Below are positions 32,455 through 41,248 of a DNA stretch of 64,000 nucleotides, in pieces. Made by a program: the position numbers and the translations under genes. Where the stretch lies: assembly GCF_014204515.1 (NCBI RefSeq), contig NZ_JACHLI010000009.1, positions 124,001 through 188,000 on the forward strand, in the 5' to 3' direction. Position 1 is the stretch's first letter, and each line of letters opens with the position of its first letter. Under the pieces are notes generated by a model, which ran no database searches, was not told the origin of the DNA, and worked only from the letters and a program-made list of their open reading frames with translations. The stretch comes from Pseudomonas nitroreducens (lineage in GTDB: Bacteria; Pseudomonadota; Gammaproteobacteria; Pseudomonadales; Pseudomonadaceae).

Positions 32455-33744
32455 TCAGGGCAGGTCGGCGCTGTCGTAGAAGGCTCTGAGCACCTTGGCC
32501 AGGTAGTGCAGGTCCTGGCTGCCGGCCAGCTCGCGGATGGAGTGCATGGCGAAGGTCGGCAGGCCGATGTCGACGGTGCGCACGCCGATCTGGCTGGCGG
32601 TGATCGGGCCGATGGTGGAGCCGCAGCCCATGTCGCTGCGGGTCACGAAGCTCTGCACCGGCACTTCGTTTTCCAGGCACAGGTGGCGGAAGAAACCGGC
32701 GGTCTCGCTGTTGGTGGCGTAGCGCTGGTTGCTGTTGATCTTGATCACCGGGCCGCCGTTGAGTTTCGGGCCGTGGTTGCCGTCATGCTTGTCGGCGTAG
32801 TTGGGGTGCACGCCGTGGGCGTTGTCGGCGGAGACCAGCAGCGAACGCTGCACGGTACGGGTGAAGGCGTCGCCTTCGGGCAGCAGGCGGCGCAGCACCT
32901 GTTCCAGGAACGGGCCGTCGGCGCCGCAGGCGGAGCAGGAGCCGACTTCCTCGTGGTCGGTGCAGACCAGCACGCCGCTCTGCTCGTCGCTGCTGCCCAG
33001 CAGGGCCTGCAGGCCGGCGAAGCAGGACAGCAGGTTGTCCAGCCGGGCGCCGGCGATGAAGGCCTGGTCGAGGCCGATCACGGCGGCGCGCTGGGTGTCG
33101 TAGAAGCTCAGCTCGTAGTCGAGGATGGCGTCGGCGGTGATGCCGTGCTCCAGCTGCAGTTGTTCGCCGAGCAGGTCGCGGAAGTCGCGGGTCTCGCCAG
33201 CGGCAACCTGGGCGAGGATCGGCGGCAGTTCGGTCTGCGCGTTGATCGACCAGCCGAGGTTGGCTTCGCGGTTGAGGTGGATCGCCAGGTTGGGGATCAC
33301 CGCGATGGGCGCCCGGAAATCGATCAGCTTGCTCTCGACCTTGCCGGCCAGGCGGAAGGTGACGCGGCCGGCCAGAGACAGGTCGCGGTCGAACCAGGGG
33401 GCGAACAGCGCGCCGCCGTAGACTTCGACGCCCAGCTGCCAGTAACCGTTGCGCACCAGTTCGGGGTTGGGTTTGACGCGCAGGCAGGGGCTGTCGGTGT
33501 GCGCGCCGACCAGGCGCAGGCCGTTCTCCAGCAGCGGCGCGGTGCCCAGCTTGAAGGCGATCAGCGAGGAATCGTTGCGGGTGACGTAGTAGCGACCACC
33601 GGCTTCGGTGCGCCAGGCGTCGCGCTCATCCAGGCGCTGGTAACCGGCTTCTTCGAGACGAAGGGCGAGGGCCTGGGTGGCATGGAAGGGGGTAGGGGAG
33701 GCCGCGAGGAAATCGATCAGGCCCTGGTTGAGTTCTGCACGCAT
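32455..33744 (-). CDS. apeB: M18-family aminopeptidase
   Basis: 429 residues (MRAELNQGLIDFLAASPTPFHA). Di-zinc M18 motifs: GAHTDSPCLRVKP (His/Asp), DHEEVGS (catalytic Glu and metal Glu), VSADNAHGVHPNY and the C-terminal MHSIRELAG. M18 enzymes form large dodecameric aminopeptidases that clip acidic or neutral N-terminal residues. P. aeruginosa has the same gene in this place, annotated as probable M18 family aminopeptidase 2. GGAG precedes the ATG. Followed by its own terminator. Confidence 0.93.
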   Translation of the reverse strand: MRAELNQGLIDFLAASPTPFHATQALALRLEEAGYQRLDERDAWRTEAGGRYYVTRNDSSLIAFKLGTAPLLENGLRLVGAHTDSPCLRVKPNPELVRNGYWQLGVEVYGGALFAPWFDRDLSLAGRVTFRLAGKVESKLIDFRAPIAVIPNLAIHLNREANLGWSINAQTELPPILAQVAAGETRDFRDLLGEQLQLEHGITADAILDYELSFYDTQRAAVIGLDQAFIAGARLDNLLSCFAGLQALLGSSDEQSGVLVCTDHEEVGSCSACGADGPFLEQVLRRLLPEGDAFTRTVQRSLLVSADNAHGVHPNYADKHDGNHGPKLNGGPVIKINSNQRYATNSETAGFFRHLCLENEVPVQSFVTRSDMGCGSTIGPITASQIGVRTVDIGLPTFAMHSIRELAGSQDLHYLAKVLRAFYDSADLP

Positions 33745-33831
33745 GGGTAACTCCGGACAGCGAATGGCCGGAAGTTTAACGTAAATGCGCGAATCTGCGG
33801 CTGGGGCCGCGCGCCCTCAGCCAGGACGCGC

Positions 33832-33913
33832 GTAGGAGCGGACTCCGTCCGCGATCGATTTCCGGCTGCTGCGAGCAGGCCGGGGGCAGATCGCGGACGG
33901 AGTCCGCTCCTAC
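33832..33913. repeat. REPIN, GAGCGGACTCCGTCCGCGAT family
   Basis: Inverted 24-bp arms at 33832-33855 (GTAGGAGCGGACTCCGTCCG plus CGAT) and 33890-33913. It lies between the apeB promoter and the end of rluA. Confidence 0.92.
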
Positions 33914-33934
33914 GTTAATAAGAAGCTCGAAGCA

Positions 33935-34570
33935 TCAGAACGGCGCGGGCGACTCGAAGCGCAGGCGCTCGCCGGTCTGCGGGTGGGTCAGGGCCAGCAT
34001 GCTGGCGTGCAGGCACAGGCGGTCGCGCAGTTCCAGGGCTTCGCCTTCGGCGTACAGCCGGTCGCCCAGCAACGGGTGGCCGATGCTCAGCATGTGCACG
34101 CGCAGCTGGTGCGAGCGGCCGGTGATCGGCGTGAGCTCGACGCGGCTCCAGTTGCCGTGGCGTTCCTGGACGCGCCAGAAAGTCAGCGCATGCCGACCCT
34201 GTTCGAAGTCCACCACATGGCGCGGCTTGGTCGGCGGGTCGTAGCGCAGCGGCGCTTCGATGCGGCCGCTGTCCAGTTCGGGTTCGCCCCAGCACAGCGC
34301 GGTGTAGGCCTTCTCGGTCTCGCGGTCGTGGAACTGGCGGGACAACTCGCGGTGGCTGTCGGCGTCGCGGGCCAGCACGATCAGGCCGGAGGTTTCCCAG
34401 TCCAGGCGATGGACGATGCGCGCTTCCGGGTAGCCGTTCTCCTGCAGGCGGGTGATCAGGCAATCCTTGTTGTCGTCCGCGCGACCAGGCACGGAGAGCA
34501 GCAGGGTGGGCTTGTTCACCACCAGCAGGGCGGCGTCCTCATGGACGAATTCGATCTGGGAAAGCGGCAT
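33935..34570 (-). CDS. rluA: RluA-family pseudouridine synthase
   Basis: 211 residues. Catalytic motif RIVHRLDWETSGLIVLARD with the nucleophile Asp, plus the PITGRSHQLRVHMLSIGHPLLGD signature. No S4 domain, the compact form typical of RluA, which modifies 23S rRNA U746 and tRNA U32 in E. coli. Context next to minE matches PAO1. Start at 34570 lies 78 bp downstream of minE, after a GC-rich hairpin. Confidence 0.93.
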   Translation of the reverse strand: MPLSQIEFVHEDAALLVVNKPTLLLSVPGRADDNKDCLITRLQENGYPEARIVHRLDWETSGLIVLARDADSHRELSRQFHDRETEKAYTALCWGEPELDSGRIEAPLRYDPPTKPRHVVDFEQGRHALTFWRVQERHGNWSRVELTPITGRSHQLRVHMLSIGHPLLGDRLYAEGEALELRDRLCLHASMLALTHPQTGERLRFESPAPF

Positions 34571-34608
34571 GGAAACTCGTACGGGAATAATGAATGAGAC
34601 AGAAACGA

Positions 34609-34632
34609 CTGCGGCGGCCGAGGCCGCCGCAG
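34609..34632 (-). terminator. GC-rich hairpin, weak terminator after minE
   Basis: Perfect stem CTGCGGCGGC / GCCGCCGCAG with a 4-base loop. On the minus strand it is followed by TCGTTTCTGTCTC, a poor T-tract, so partial read-through into rluA is likely. Confidence 0.65.
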
Positions 34633-34648
34633 ATTCACCCAGGCCGGA

Positions 34649-34903
34649 TCAACGCTCCGGCAGGGTGATGTTGAGTTCTAGGATCGAACAGCTGCCTTGG
34701 TTGGCCAGCTCGACCTGAACCTGTTCCTGGTCGATGGGCACGTATTTGCGGATCACTTCCAGCAGGTCTTTCTGCAGCTGCGGGAGGTAGTCCGGTTGCG
34801 AACGGTTGCCGCGCTCATGGGCGACGATGATCTGGAGTCTTTCTTTCGCGATGGAGGCGCTGTTTTGCGACTTCCGGCTGCGGAAGAAATCTAAAAGGCT
34901 CAT
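34649..34903 (-). CDS. minE: Cell division topological specificity factor MinE
   Basis: 84 residues (MSLLDFFRSRKSQNSASIAKERLQIIVAHERG). The N-terminal amphipathic membrane-targeting helix, the MinD-activating segment (SIAKERLQIIVAHERG) and the C-terminal dimerisation domain are all present. It stimulates MinD ATPase to drive pole-to-pole oscillation. Overlaps the minD stop by 4 bp. Confidence 0.97.
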   Translation of the reverse strand: MSLLDFFRSRKSQNSASIAKERLQIIVAHERGNRSQPDYLPQLQKDLLEVIRKYVPIDQEQVQVELANQGSCSILELNITLPER

Positions 34904-35715
34904 TCACGTCCTCCGAACAGTCTCTGCAGGAATCCTTTCTTCTGCACATCGAGGAACCGGTGGGGCATTTCCTTGCCCAGCAGGCGCTCGACGGCATCGC
35001 TGTACGCCTGGCCGGCGTCGCTCTCTTCATCGAGGATCACCGGCACGCCCTGGTTGGATGCCTTGAGCACCGCCTGGGATTCGGGGATCACGCCGAGCAG
35101 GCGGATGGCCAGGATTTCCTCGACGTCCTCGACGCCGAGCATTTCGCCCTTGGTGACGCGCTCGGGGTTGTAGCGGGTCAGCAGCAGGTGTTCCTTGATC
35201 GCGTCCTCGCCTTTCTCGGCGCGGGCGGACTTGCTCGCCAGCAGGCCGAGCATGCGGTCGGAGTCGCGGACCGAGGAGACTTCCGGGTTGGTCACGACGA
35301 TCGCCTCGTCGGCGTAGTACATGGCCAGGTGGGCACCTTTCTCGATGCCGGCCGGGGAGTCGCAGATCACGTAGTCGAAGGTCTGCTTGAGCTCTTCGAT
35401 GACCTTGCCGACGCCTTCCTGGGTGAGGGCGTCCTTGTCGCGGGTCTGGCTGGCGGCCAGCACGAACAGGTTTTCGAGGCGCTTGTCCTTGATCAGGGCC
35501 TGGGTCAGGGTCGCTTCGCCGTTGATGACGTTGACGAAGTCGTACACCACGCGGCGTTCGCAGCCCATGATCAGGTCGAGGTTACGCAGGCCCACGTCGA
35601 AGTCGACGATGACGGTCTTGTGGCCGCGCAGGGCCAGGCCGGTGCCGATGGCTGCGCTGGTGGTGGTTTTACCGACGCCACCCTTACCGGAAGTGACTAC
35701 GAGGATCTTGGCCAA
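34900..35715 (-). CDS. minD: Septum site-determining ATPase MinD
   Basis: 271 residues. Deviant Walker A VTSGKGGVGKTT, switch I DFDVGLRNLDLIMG, switch II CDSPAGIEKGA. The C-terminal amphipathic membrane-targeting sequence (KGFLQRLFGG) is intact. Membrane-bound ParA-type ATPase that recruits MinC. 61 bp downstream of minC in the minCDE operon. Confidence 0.97.
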   Translation of the reverse strand: MAKILVVTSGKGGVGKTTTSAAIGTGLALRGHKTVIVDFDVGLRNLDLIMGCERRVVYDFVNVINGEATLTQALIKDKRLENLFVLAASQTRDKDALTQEGVGKVIEELKQTFDYVICDSPAGIEKGAHLAMYYADEAIVVTNPEVSSVRDSDRMLGLLASKSARAEKGEDAIKEHLLLTRYNPERVTKGEMLGVEDVEEILAIRLLGVIPESQAVLKASNQGVPVILDEESDAGQAYSDAVERLLGKEMPHRFLDVQKKGFLQRLFGGRE

Positions 35716-35776
35716 GGTGATTCACCCCAAAGAAAAAACGAAGAATTCTGGTCCCTGAAAGTCGCGGCAGTATCCG

Positions 35777-36712
35777 TTAAAGGCGGGTGATGTTCAACAC
35801 GTCACCCGACAGGCTGACGTGCACCGCCTGCCCCCATTGCGGACTGCGTCGAAGGTCTTCGGCGACCTTGTAATTGCCGGCGATGGACACCAGTTCGGCG
35901 GCCAGCTGCTGGCAGAAAATACGTGCGCTGGTGTCGCCCTTGACGCCAGCCAGGGCACGTCCGCGCATCGGACCGTACACATGGATATTGCCGTCGGCGA
36001 GAAGTTCCGCACCCGGGCTGACGGGGGCGAGGACGATCAGGTCGCCACCGGCGGCGTAGATCTGCACGCCGCCGCGGACCGGGGAGGTGACCAGCTTGGT
36101 CGGACGGACCACCGGTGCCGGCGGTTCGGCGGGTTTTTCCGGGGTGGCCTCGGGGGCCGGCTGCGGCGTTTCGGCAGTGGCCTCGGCCGCTGTGTCCGCC
36201 GGTTTCTCCGGCTGGGCCTGCGCGGCTTGCTCCGCCGGTTTTTCGGCCGGTGCGCCGGCGCCGGCGGCCTGCTCGACCACCTTCTCGGAGAGCTTCTCGC
36301 CCCGTGGGCGGCGTACCGGTGCGGCGCCGGTCACCTGCGGCACGGCGTCCCTGGGCTCCACCGGTCGCTCGCGGGAGGAGCCCGACGGCGGCAGCACGGG
36401 GATGTCGAACATGGTGGCCAGGCGGATGTCTTCCTCGCGGCTGGCGCGGATGGCCAGGGTGCGCAGGCCGTGGCGGCGGCAGATGTCCAGCACGCCCTGC
36501 AGGTCGAGCTGGCCTTCGCCGTCGGGCAACTTGTCCAGCGCCAGCACCAGCGGTGTGTCGCGGAAGAAGTTGGGCGCCTGGGCGACCTTGTCGGCGAGCT
36601 GGCGATCCAGGCGCGGCAGGTCGTTGTGGGCCAGTTCCAGGACGGTGACGGCCAGCATGCTGCCCTTGAGCTGGAATACGGGATCTTGGTCGAGAAGGTC
36701 AGCTTGGCTCAT
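35777..36712 (-). CDS. minC: Septum inhibitor MinC with long low-complexity linker
   Basis: 311 residues. N-terminal domain (~1-110, FQLKGSMLAVTVLELAHNDLPRLDRQL) inhibits FtsZ; the C-terminal beta-helix domain (~205-311, VVRPTKLVTSPVRGGVQIYAAGGDLIVLAPVSPGAELLADGNIHVYGPMRGRALAG) dimerises and binds MinD. Between them lies an Ala/Pro/Glu-rich linker of about 70-80 residues (~130-205). PAO1 MinC is, from memory, about 263 residues, so this linker is about 48 residues longer. First gene of minCDE; divergent from the lipid A acyltransferase gene. Confidence 0.96.
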   Translation of the reverse strand: MSQADLLDQDPVFQLKGSMLAVTVLELAHNDLPRLDRQLADKVAQAPNFFRDTPLVLALDKLPDGEGQLDLQGVLDICRRHGLRTLAIRASREEDIRLATMFDIPVLPPSGSSRERPVEPRDAVPQVTGAAPVRRPRGEKLSEKVVEQAAGAGAPAEKPAEQAAQAQPEKPADTAAEATAETPQPAPEATPEKPAEPPAPVVRPTKLVTSPVRGGVQIYAAGGDLIVLAPVSPGAELLADGNIHVYGPMRGRALAGVKGDTSARIFCQQLAAELVSIAGNYKVAEDLRRSPQWGQAVHVSLSGDVLNITRL

Positions 36713-36855
36713 GGTCGGACTGCGTCGTCAAAATGGTTGGACTTATAGCGGACCGCCCCGGCAGCCGCAAGCGTGGCGGATGGCTAGGCATGCGGGAGGC
36801 GCAGGACGTGTCGGCAAGGTAGAATGTCGGGCTTTGATCGTGACCGGAAAGTTCC

Positions 36856-37785
36856 ATGGACCGCCCCAGCTTTCGCCAAGAATTCCTCCATCCCCGCCAC
36901 TGGCCGCTCTGGCTCGGCCTTGGCGTGCTGTGGCTGGTGGTGCAGTTGCCGTACCCGGCACTGCTGGGCCTGGGCCGTGCCCTGGGGGCGCTGATGTACC
37001 GCGTGGTCGGCAGCCGCCGCGCCATCGCCGCACGCAACCTGGAGCTGTGCTTCCCGGAGTTCTCGGCCGCCGAGCGCAAGCGCCTGCTCAAGGAGAACTT
37101 CGCCTCCACCGGCATCGCCTTCTTCGAGATGGCCATGAGCTGGTGGTGGCCCAAGGCGCGCCTGGCCAAGCTGGCCCATATCGAAGGCATCGAGCACCTG
37201 AAGCAGGCCGAGGCCGAAGGCAAGGGCGTGATCCTCATGGCCATGCACTTCACCACCCTGGAGATCGGCGCGGCGCTGCTGGGCCAGGTGCAGACGATTG
37301 ATGGCATGTACCGCGAGCACGACAACCCGGTGTTCGATTTCGTCCAGCGCACCGGCCGCGAGCGGCATAACGCCGACGCCACTGCCATCGAGCGCGAGGA
37401 CGTGCGCGCGATGCTCAAGGTGCTGCGCGCCGGCCGCGCCATCTGGTACGCCCCGGACCAGGACTACGGCGCCAAGCAGAGCCTGTTCGTGCCGCTGTTC
37501 GGCATCCAGGCGGCCACCGTCACCGCCACCACCAAGTTCGCCCGCCTGGGCCGCGCGCTGGTGCTGCCGTTTACCCAGTCGCGTCTGGCCGATGGTTCGG
37601 GCTACCGCCTGACCATCCATCCGCCGCTGGAGGATTTCCCCGGCGAGAGCGAAGAGGCCGACTGCATCCGCATCAACCAGTGGGTGGAGAGCGAGATCCG
37701 CCGCCAGCCCGAGCAGTATCTGTGGGCCCACCGCCGCTTCAAGAGCCGCCCCGCAGGCGAGCCGAAGCTCTACGACAAGAAGTAG
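36856..37785 (+). CDS. htrB: Lipid A secondary acyltransferase, HtrB/LpxL family
   Basis: 309 residues. One N-terminal membrane anchor (LGLGVLWLVVQLPYPALLGLG) precedes the acyltransferase domain with the HxxxxE motif HFTTLE, RxxDx-type segments (MYREHDNPVFD) and WYAPDQDYG. It transfers laurate or a related chain from acyl-ACP to lipid A at the inner membrane. PAO1 has two HtrB paralogues and the one beside minC (PA3242) is called HtrB2; I infer this is its counterpart. Divergent from minC. Confidence 0.93.
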   Translation: MDRPSFRQEFLHPRHWPLWLGLGVLWLVVQLPYPALLGLGRALGALMYRVVGSRRAIAARNLELCFPEFSAAERKRLLKENFASTGIAFFEMAMSWWWPKARLAKLAHIEGIEHLKQAEAEGKGVILMAMHFTTLEIGAALLGQVQTIDGMYREHDNPVFDFVQRTGRERHNADATAIEREDVRAMLKVLRAGRAIWYAPDQDYGAKQSLFVPLFGIQAATVTATTKFARLGRALVLPFTQSRLADGSGYRLTIHPPLEDFPGESEEADCIRINQWVESEIRRQPEQYLWAHRRFKSRPAGEPKLYDKK

Positions 37786-37831
37786 CGCTGCCGCGGACTA
37801 CGCTGGAACCGACGAGACAAGGACTTCTGCC

Positions 37832-39016
37832 GTGACCGACTCCGCCAACTCCCAGCAATGCCCGGCCGTCACCGGCCTGATCCTTTCCGGCGGCGGTGCG
37901 CGGGCGGCCTACCAGGTCGGCGTGCTGGCGGCCATCGCCGAGCTGCTGCCCGAGGGCGCGGAGAATCCGTTTCCGGTGATCGTCGGCACCTCGGCGGGCG
38001 CCATCAATGCCGTCGGGCTGGCCTGCGGCGCGCTGTCCTTTACCGGCGCGGTGGAGCGCCTGACCCAGGTCTGGAAGGGTTTTCGCACCGGCCAGGTGTA
38101 CCGCGCGGACTGGCCGGGCGTGTTCAGCCAGGCCCTCAAGTTCCTCGGCCACAGTCTGCTCGGGCTGGGCAAGCGCGAGCCGGTGGCGCTGCTGGACAGC
38201 TCGCCGCTGCAATACCTGCTGGAGCGCGAACTGGACCTCTCCGGCATTGCCGCCGCCGTGCGCCGGCGCAACCTGCGTGCGGTGGCGGTCACTGCGTTCG
38301 GCTACGAATCCGGCCAGGCAGTGACCTTCTACCAGGGCCGCGCCACCATCGATCCCTGGCTGCGCCATCGCCGTATCGGCGTGCCGACGCGCCTGCAGAT
38401 CGAGCACCTGCTGGCCAGTTCGGCGATTCCGCTGCTGTTCCGCCCGGTGAAGATCCTGCGCGAGTACTTCGGTGATGGCGCGGTGCGCCAGCAGGCGCCG
38501 ATCAGCCCGGCGCTGCACCTGGGCGCCAACCGCGTGCTGGTGATCGGGGTCAGCGGCAATCCTGCGCCGGGCAGCGCCAGCGAGGCGCCCGCCAATGAGC
38601 GCACGGGCCAGCCGCCAAGCCTGGCGCAGGTGGGCATCCATCTGCTCAACAGCACCTTCATCGACAGCCTGGAAGGCGATATCGAGTTGCTGCACCGGAT
38701 CAACTTCCTCAGCTCGCTGGTGCCCGAGGAGTCGCGCCGGGCGACCCTGGGGCTGGCGCCGGTGGACGTGCTGCTGATTTCACCGAGCAGGCCGCTGGAC
38801 GAGATTGCCGCGCAATACCGACATGAGCTGCCCAGGGCGTTGCGCCTGTTCCTGCGCGGGCCGGGGGCGACCAGGGCGAGCGGGGCGGGGGTGCTCAGCT
38901 ACCTGCTGTTCGAGCCGGGCTACTGCAATGCGCTGATCGACCTGGGGTACCGCGATGCCATGGAAAAGCGCGCGGAAATCGCGCGCTTTCTGGGGATGGA
39001 GGATTGGTCGCTCTGA
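37832..39016 (+). CDS. Patatin-like phospholipase
   Basis: 394 residues from a GTG at 37832. Patatin motifs: GGGARAAYQVGV oxyanion loop, GTSAGAINA (nucleophile Ser in GxSxG) and the DGAVRQ aspartate of the Ser-Asp dyad. No signal peptide or translocator barrel, so it is an intracellular lipid acyl hydrolase unlike ExoU or PlpD. It begins 46 bp after htrB on the same strand; the pairing of an acyl hydrolase with a lipid A acyltransferase suggests shared envelope lipid turnover (inference). Confidence 0.92.
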   Translation: MTDSANSQQCPAVTGLILSGGGARAAYQVGVLAAIAELLPEGAENPFPVIVGTSAGAINAVGLACGALSFTGAVERLTQVWKGFRTGQVYRADWPGVFSQALKFLGHSLLGLGKREPVALLDSSPLQYLLERELDLSGIAAAVRRRNLRAVAVTAFGYESGQAVTFYQGRATIDPWLRHRRIGVPTRLQIEHLLASSAIPLLFRPVKILREYFGDGAVRQQAPISPALHLGANRVLVIGVSGNPAPGSASEAPANERTGQPPSLAQVGIHLLNSTFIDSLEGDIELLHRINFLSSLVPEESRRATLGLAPVDVLLISPSRPLDEIAAQYRHELPRALRLFLRGPGATRASGAGVLSYLLFEPGYCNALIDLGYRDAMEKRAEIARFLGMEDWSL

Positions 39017-39051
39017 CCGAGCGCTTTTCCGATGCGAAGAACCTCGGGAAT

Positions 39052-39128
39052 GGCGTAGGGCGAATAACGCCTCAGGCGTTATCCGCCTGGGTGGCGGATA
39101 ACCCGTTCCGGGTTATGCGCCCTACGCC
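39052..39128. repeat. GGCGTAGGGCG / ATAACGCC hairpin repeat
   Basis: Outer arms GGCGTAGGG (39052-39060) and CCCTACGCC (39120-39128), with inner inverted segments CGAATAACGCC and GGCGTTATCCGCC. A related but shorter 13-bp version occurs at 55204-55232. Confidence 0.75.
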
Positions 39129-39404
39129 ATGGCAGGCCCAGCGACGGATTCCCCCGCCGGCGTAGGAGCGGACTCCGTCCGCGATGAATCCCCGCAGCGT
39201 CGGTGGCCAATCGCGGACGGAGTCCGCTCCTACCCAAAGCCTGCCTTTGTACGTACGGCGCAGTGGCGGATAACCCGTTCCGGGTCATGCGCCCTGCGCC
39301 ATGGCAGGCCAGCGACGGATTCCCCCGCCGGCGTAGGAGCGGACTTTGTCCGCGATGAATCCCCGCAGCGTCGGTGGCCAATCGCGGACGGAGTCCGCTC
39401 CTAC
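39091..39404. repeat. Tandem duplication carrying two REPINs
   Basis: A unit of about 171 bp is repeated in tandem, first copy from 39091 and second from 39263. Each copy contains GTGGCGGATAACCCG, CGACGGATTCCCCCGCC and a REPIN: 39162-39233 in the first and 39333-39404 in the second. The copies differ by a handful of substitutions and one 1-base indel. The intergenic stretch 39017-39430 holds nothing else. Confidence 0.9.
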
Positions 39405-39430
39405 CCACGGCCAGCCTACGTACGCGCGGC

Positions 39431-40291
39431 TCAGACGGCAAACACACCATCGCGGTAATCGCGCAGGGCCTGCTCGATTTCCTCGCGGCTGTTCATCACG
39501 AACGGGCCGTACTGCACGATCGGTTCACCCAGCGGCTTGCCGGCCAGCAGCAGGACGCGTGCGCCCTGGGCGCTGGACAGCTGAATCTCGTCGCCCTGGC
39601 CCAGGCGTACCAGGCGGTTGGTGGCGACGGTTTCGTCACCCCGTTCGCCCGGCACCTGCAGCGAGCCTTCGTAGACATACAGCATCACCCGGTGCCCCGC
39701 CGGAATCCGCGGAGCCACGGAAGTGCCTGCCGGCAGAACCAGGTCGTAGTAGTGCGGCTCGGTGCCGGGGCGCTGTACGGCGCCATCGGTGGCCGTTTCA
39801 CCGTCGTCGAAGCGCCCGGCGATCACGGTCACGCCTACACCCTGAGCGGTGGTCAGCTTCGGCACGTCCTCGGGTTCGATGTCGCGGTAGCCGGCCGGAG
39901 CCAGCTTGTCCTTCGCCGGAAGGTTGAGCCAGAGCTGGAAGCCGCGCATGGCGCCTTCGACCTGCTCGGGCATCTCGCTGTGGATGATGCCGTGGGCGGC
40001 GGTCATCCATTGCACACCGCCGGGCTTGAGCAGGCCGGTGTTGCCCAGGTGGTCCTCGTGGCGCATGCGCCCTTCGAGCATGTAGGTGACGGTCTCGAAA
40101 CCGCGATGCGGGTGGGCCGGGAAGCCGGCGATGTAGTCGTCGGGGTACTGCGTGTCGAACTGGTCGAGCATCAGGAACGGATCGAAGCGCTCGATGCCGG
40201 CGCCGCCGATCACGCGGGTCAGGCGCACGCCGGCGCCGTCGGAGGCCGGGTGGCCGATGTGCTGGTCGATCACGGTACGCAAGCGGGTCAT
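39431..40291 (-). CDS. Pirin-family bicupin
   Basis: 286 residues. Pirin N-terminal cupin with the metal ligands in HPHRGFETVTYMLEG and the second pair in TAAHGIIHSE; pirin C-terminal cupin (~160-270). Bacterial pirins are iron proteins reported as quercetin 2,3-dioxygenases or redox-responsive cofactors. Substrate unknown. Single gene; its 3' end abuts the REPIN duplication. Confidence 0.92.
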   Translation of the reverse strand: MTRLRTVIDQHIGHPASDGAGVRLTRVIGGAGIERFDPFLMLDQFDTQYPDDYIAGFPAHPHRGFETVTYMLEGRMRHEDHLGNTGLLKPGGVQWMTAAHGIIHSEMPEQVEGAMRGFQLWLNLPAKDKLAPAGYRDIEPEDVPKLTTAQGVGVTVIAGRFDDGETATDGAVQRPGTEPHYYDLVLPAGTSVAPRIPAGHRVMLYVYEGSLQVPGERGDETVATNRLVRLGQGDEIQLSSAQGARVLLLAGKPLGEPIVQYGPFVMNSREEIEQALRDYRDGVFAV

Positions 40292-40402
40292 GGGGACCTC
40301 CTGGATCTGTGGATGGCGATCATCCTAGTCCCAATGGATGGATAAATGGTTGCGACTTTTTCAGGTTAACTATCGATGGATTCGATGGTTGGCGGGAAAG
40401 AA

Positions 40403-40426
40403 AACCGCCGCCCGAAGGCGGCGGTT
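40403..40426 (-). terminator. Rho-independent terminator of the hydrolase-mlaA operon
   Basis: Stem AACCGCCGCC / GGCGGCGGTT with loop CGAA, followed on the minus strand by TTCTTTCC, 5 bp after the mlaA stop. Confidence 0.9.
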
Positions 40427-40431
40427 GGGAT

Positions 40432-41244
40432 TCACTCCTGAATCTGCAGGCGCCGGGCTTCGGTGTAGAAGTAGCGCAGCTTCTCGTACTCGAAGGGCGT
40501 GTTCATCTGCCCGTAGCGGAAGCTGTTGCTGTAGCGGCGGTCGACCACTTCCAGGGCCGGCAGCTCCCAGTAGGAGTTGCCCAGGGTGGCGACGTTGAGG
40601 AAGTCGATCTCGCGCACGGCGATGAAGTCGGTGACCAGCCCGCCGGTGTCGCGCAGGTTGGAGGGGCCGAGGATCGGCAGCATGACGTAGGGGCCGTCCG
40701 GAACGCCCCAGTAGCCCAGCGTCTGGCCGAAGTCCTCGCGCAGCTTGGGCAGCCCCATGGCGCTGGCCGGGTCCCACAGGCCGGCGATGCCGAAGATGGT
40801 GTTGAACAGCAGCCGCGCGGTGCTGTTGGCGGCACGTTCGCCCTTGAGCTGGGCGACGCTGTTGAGCAGGGTCGGCACCTCGCCCAGGTTGCTGAAGAAG
40901 TTGCTCACGCCGGTGCGCACGAAGCTGGGGGTGACGTACTCGTAGCCGTGCACCACGGGCAGGAACACCCATTCGTCGAAGCGGTAGTTGAAGTGGTAGA
41001 CCCGGCGGTTCCACGACTCCCAGGGGTCGTAGACGTTGAGGGCATCGAGGGTGGCGCGCTCGAACTCGCGCTGGTCGAGGCCGGGGTTGAATTTCAGCGC
41101 GTCCAGCGGGTGCTTGAAGCCGTCGTCGTCCGGGGCCATGTCGAAGGCGGTGGAGGTCGGCGTGCGCACCGGTTGCGGATCGGCGGCCTGGGCGAAGCCA
41201 CAGGCCAGCAGCAGGGCGAGGGTCCAGGAATGGCGAAGTGGCAT
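40432..41244 (-). CDS. mlaA: Outer-membrane lipid asymmetry protein MlaA (VacJ)
   Basis: 270 residues. Cleavable signal (MPLRHSWTLALLLACGFAQA); the usual lipobox cysteine is not obvious after it, although Cys 15 sits in the hydrophobic core. The MlaA fold is clear: NVYDPWESWNRRVYHFNYRFDEWVFLP, PTLLNSVAQLKGERAANSTARLLFNTIFGIAGLWDPAS and PYVMLPILGPSNLRDTGG. It extracts mislocalised phospholipids from the outer leaflet and passes them to MlaC. It starts 4 bp after the alpha/beta hydrolase stop. Confidence 0.93.
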   Translation of the reverse strand: MPLRHSWTLALLLACGFAQAADPQPVRTPTSTAFDMAPDDDGFKHPLDALKFNPGLDQREFERATLDALNVYDPWESWNRRVYHFNYRFDEWVFLPVVHGYEYVTPSFVRTGVSNFFSNLGEVPTLLNSVAQLKGERAANSTARLLFNTIFGIAGLWDPASAMGLPKLREDFGQTLGYWGVPDGPYVMLPILGPSNLRDTGGLVTDFIAVREIDFLNVATLGNSYWELPALEVVDRRYSNSFRYGQMNTPFEYEKLRYFYTEARRLQIQE

Positions 41245-41248
41245 GGAA

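Noticed and set aside
39091..39404. A CRISPR-like array
   Set aside because: Just two long units, spacers are not unique, each unit is itself an inverted repeat and there are no cas genes. REPIN duplication explains it.
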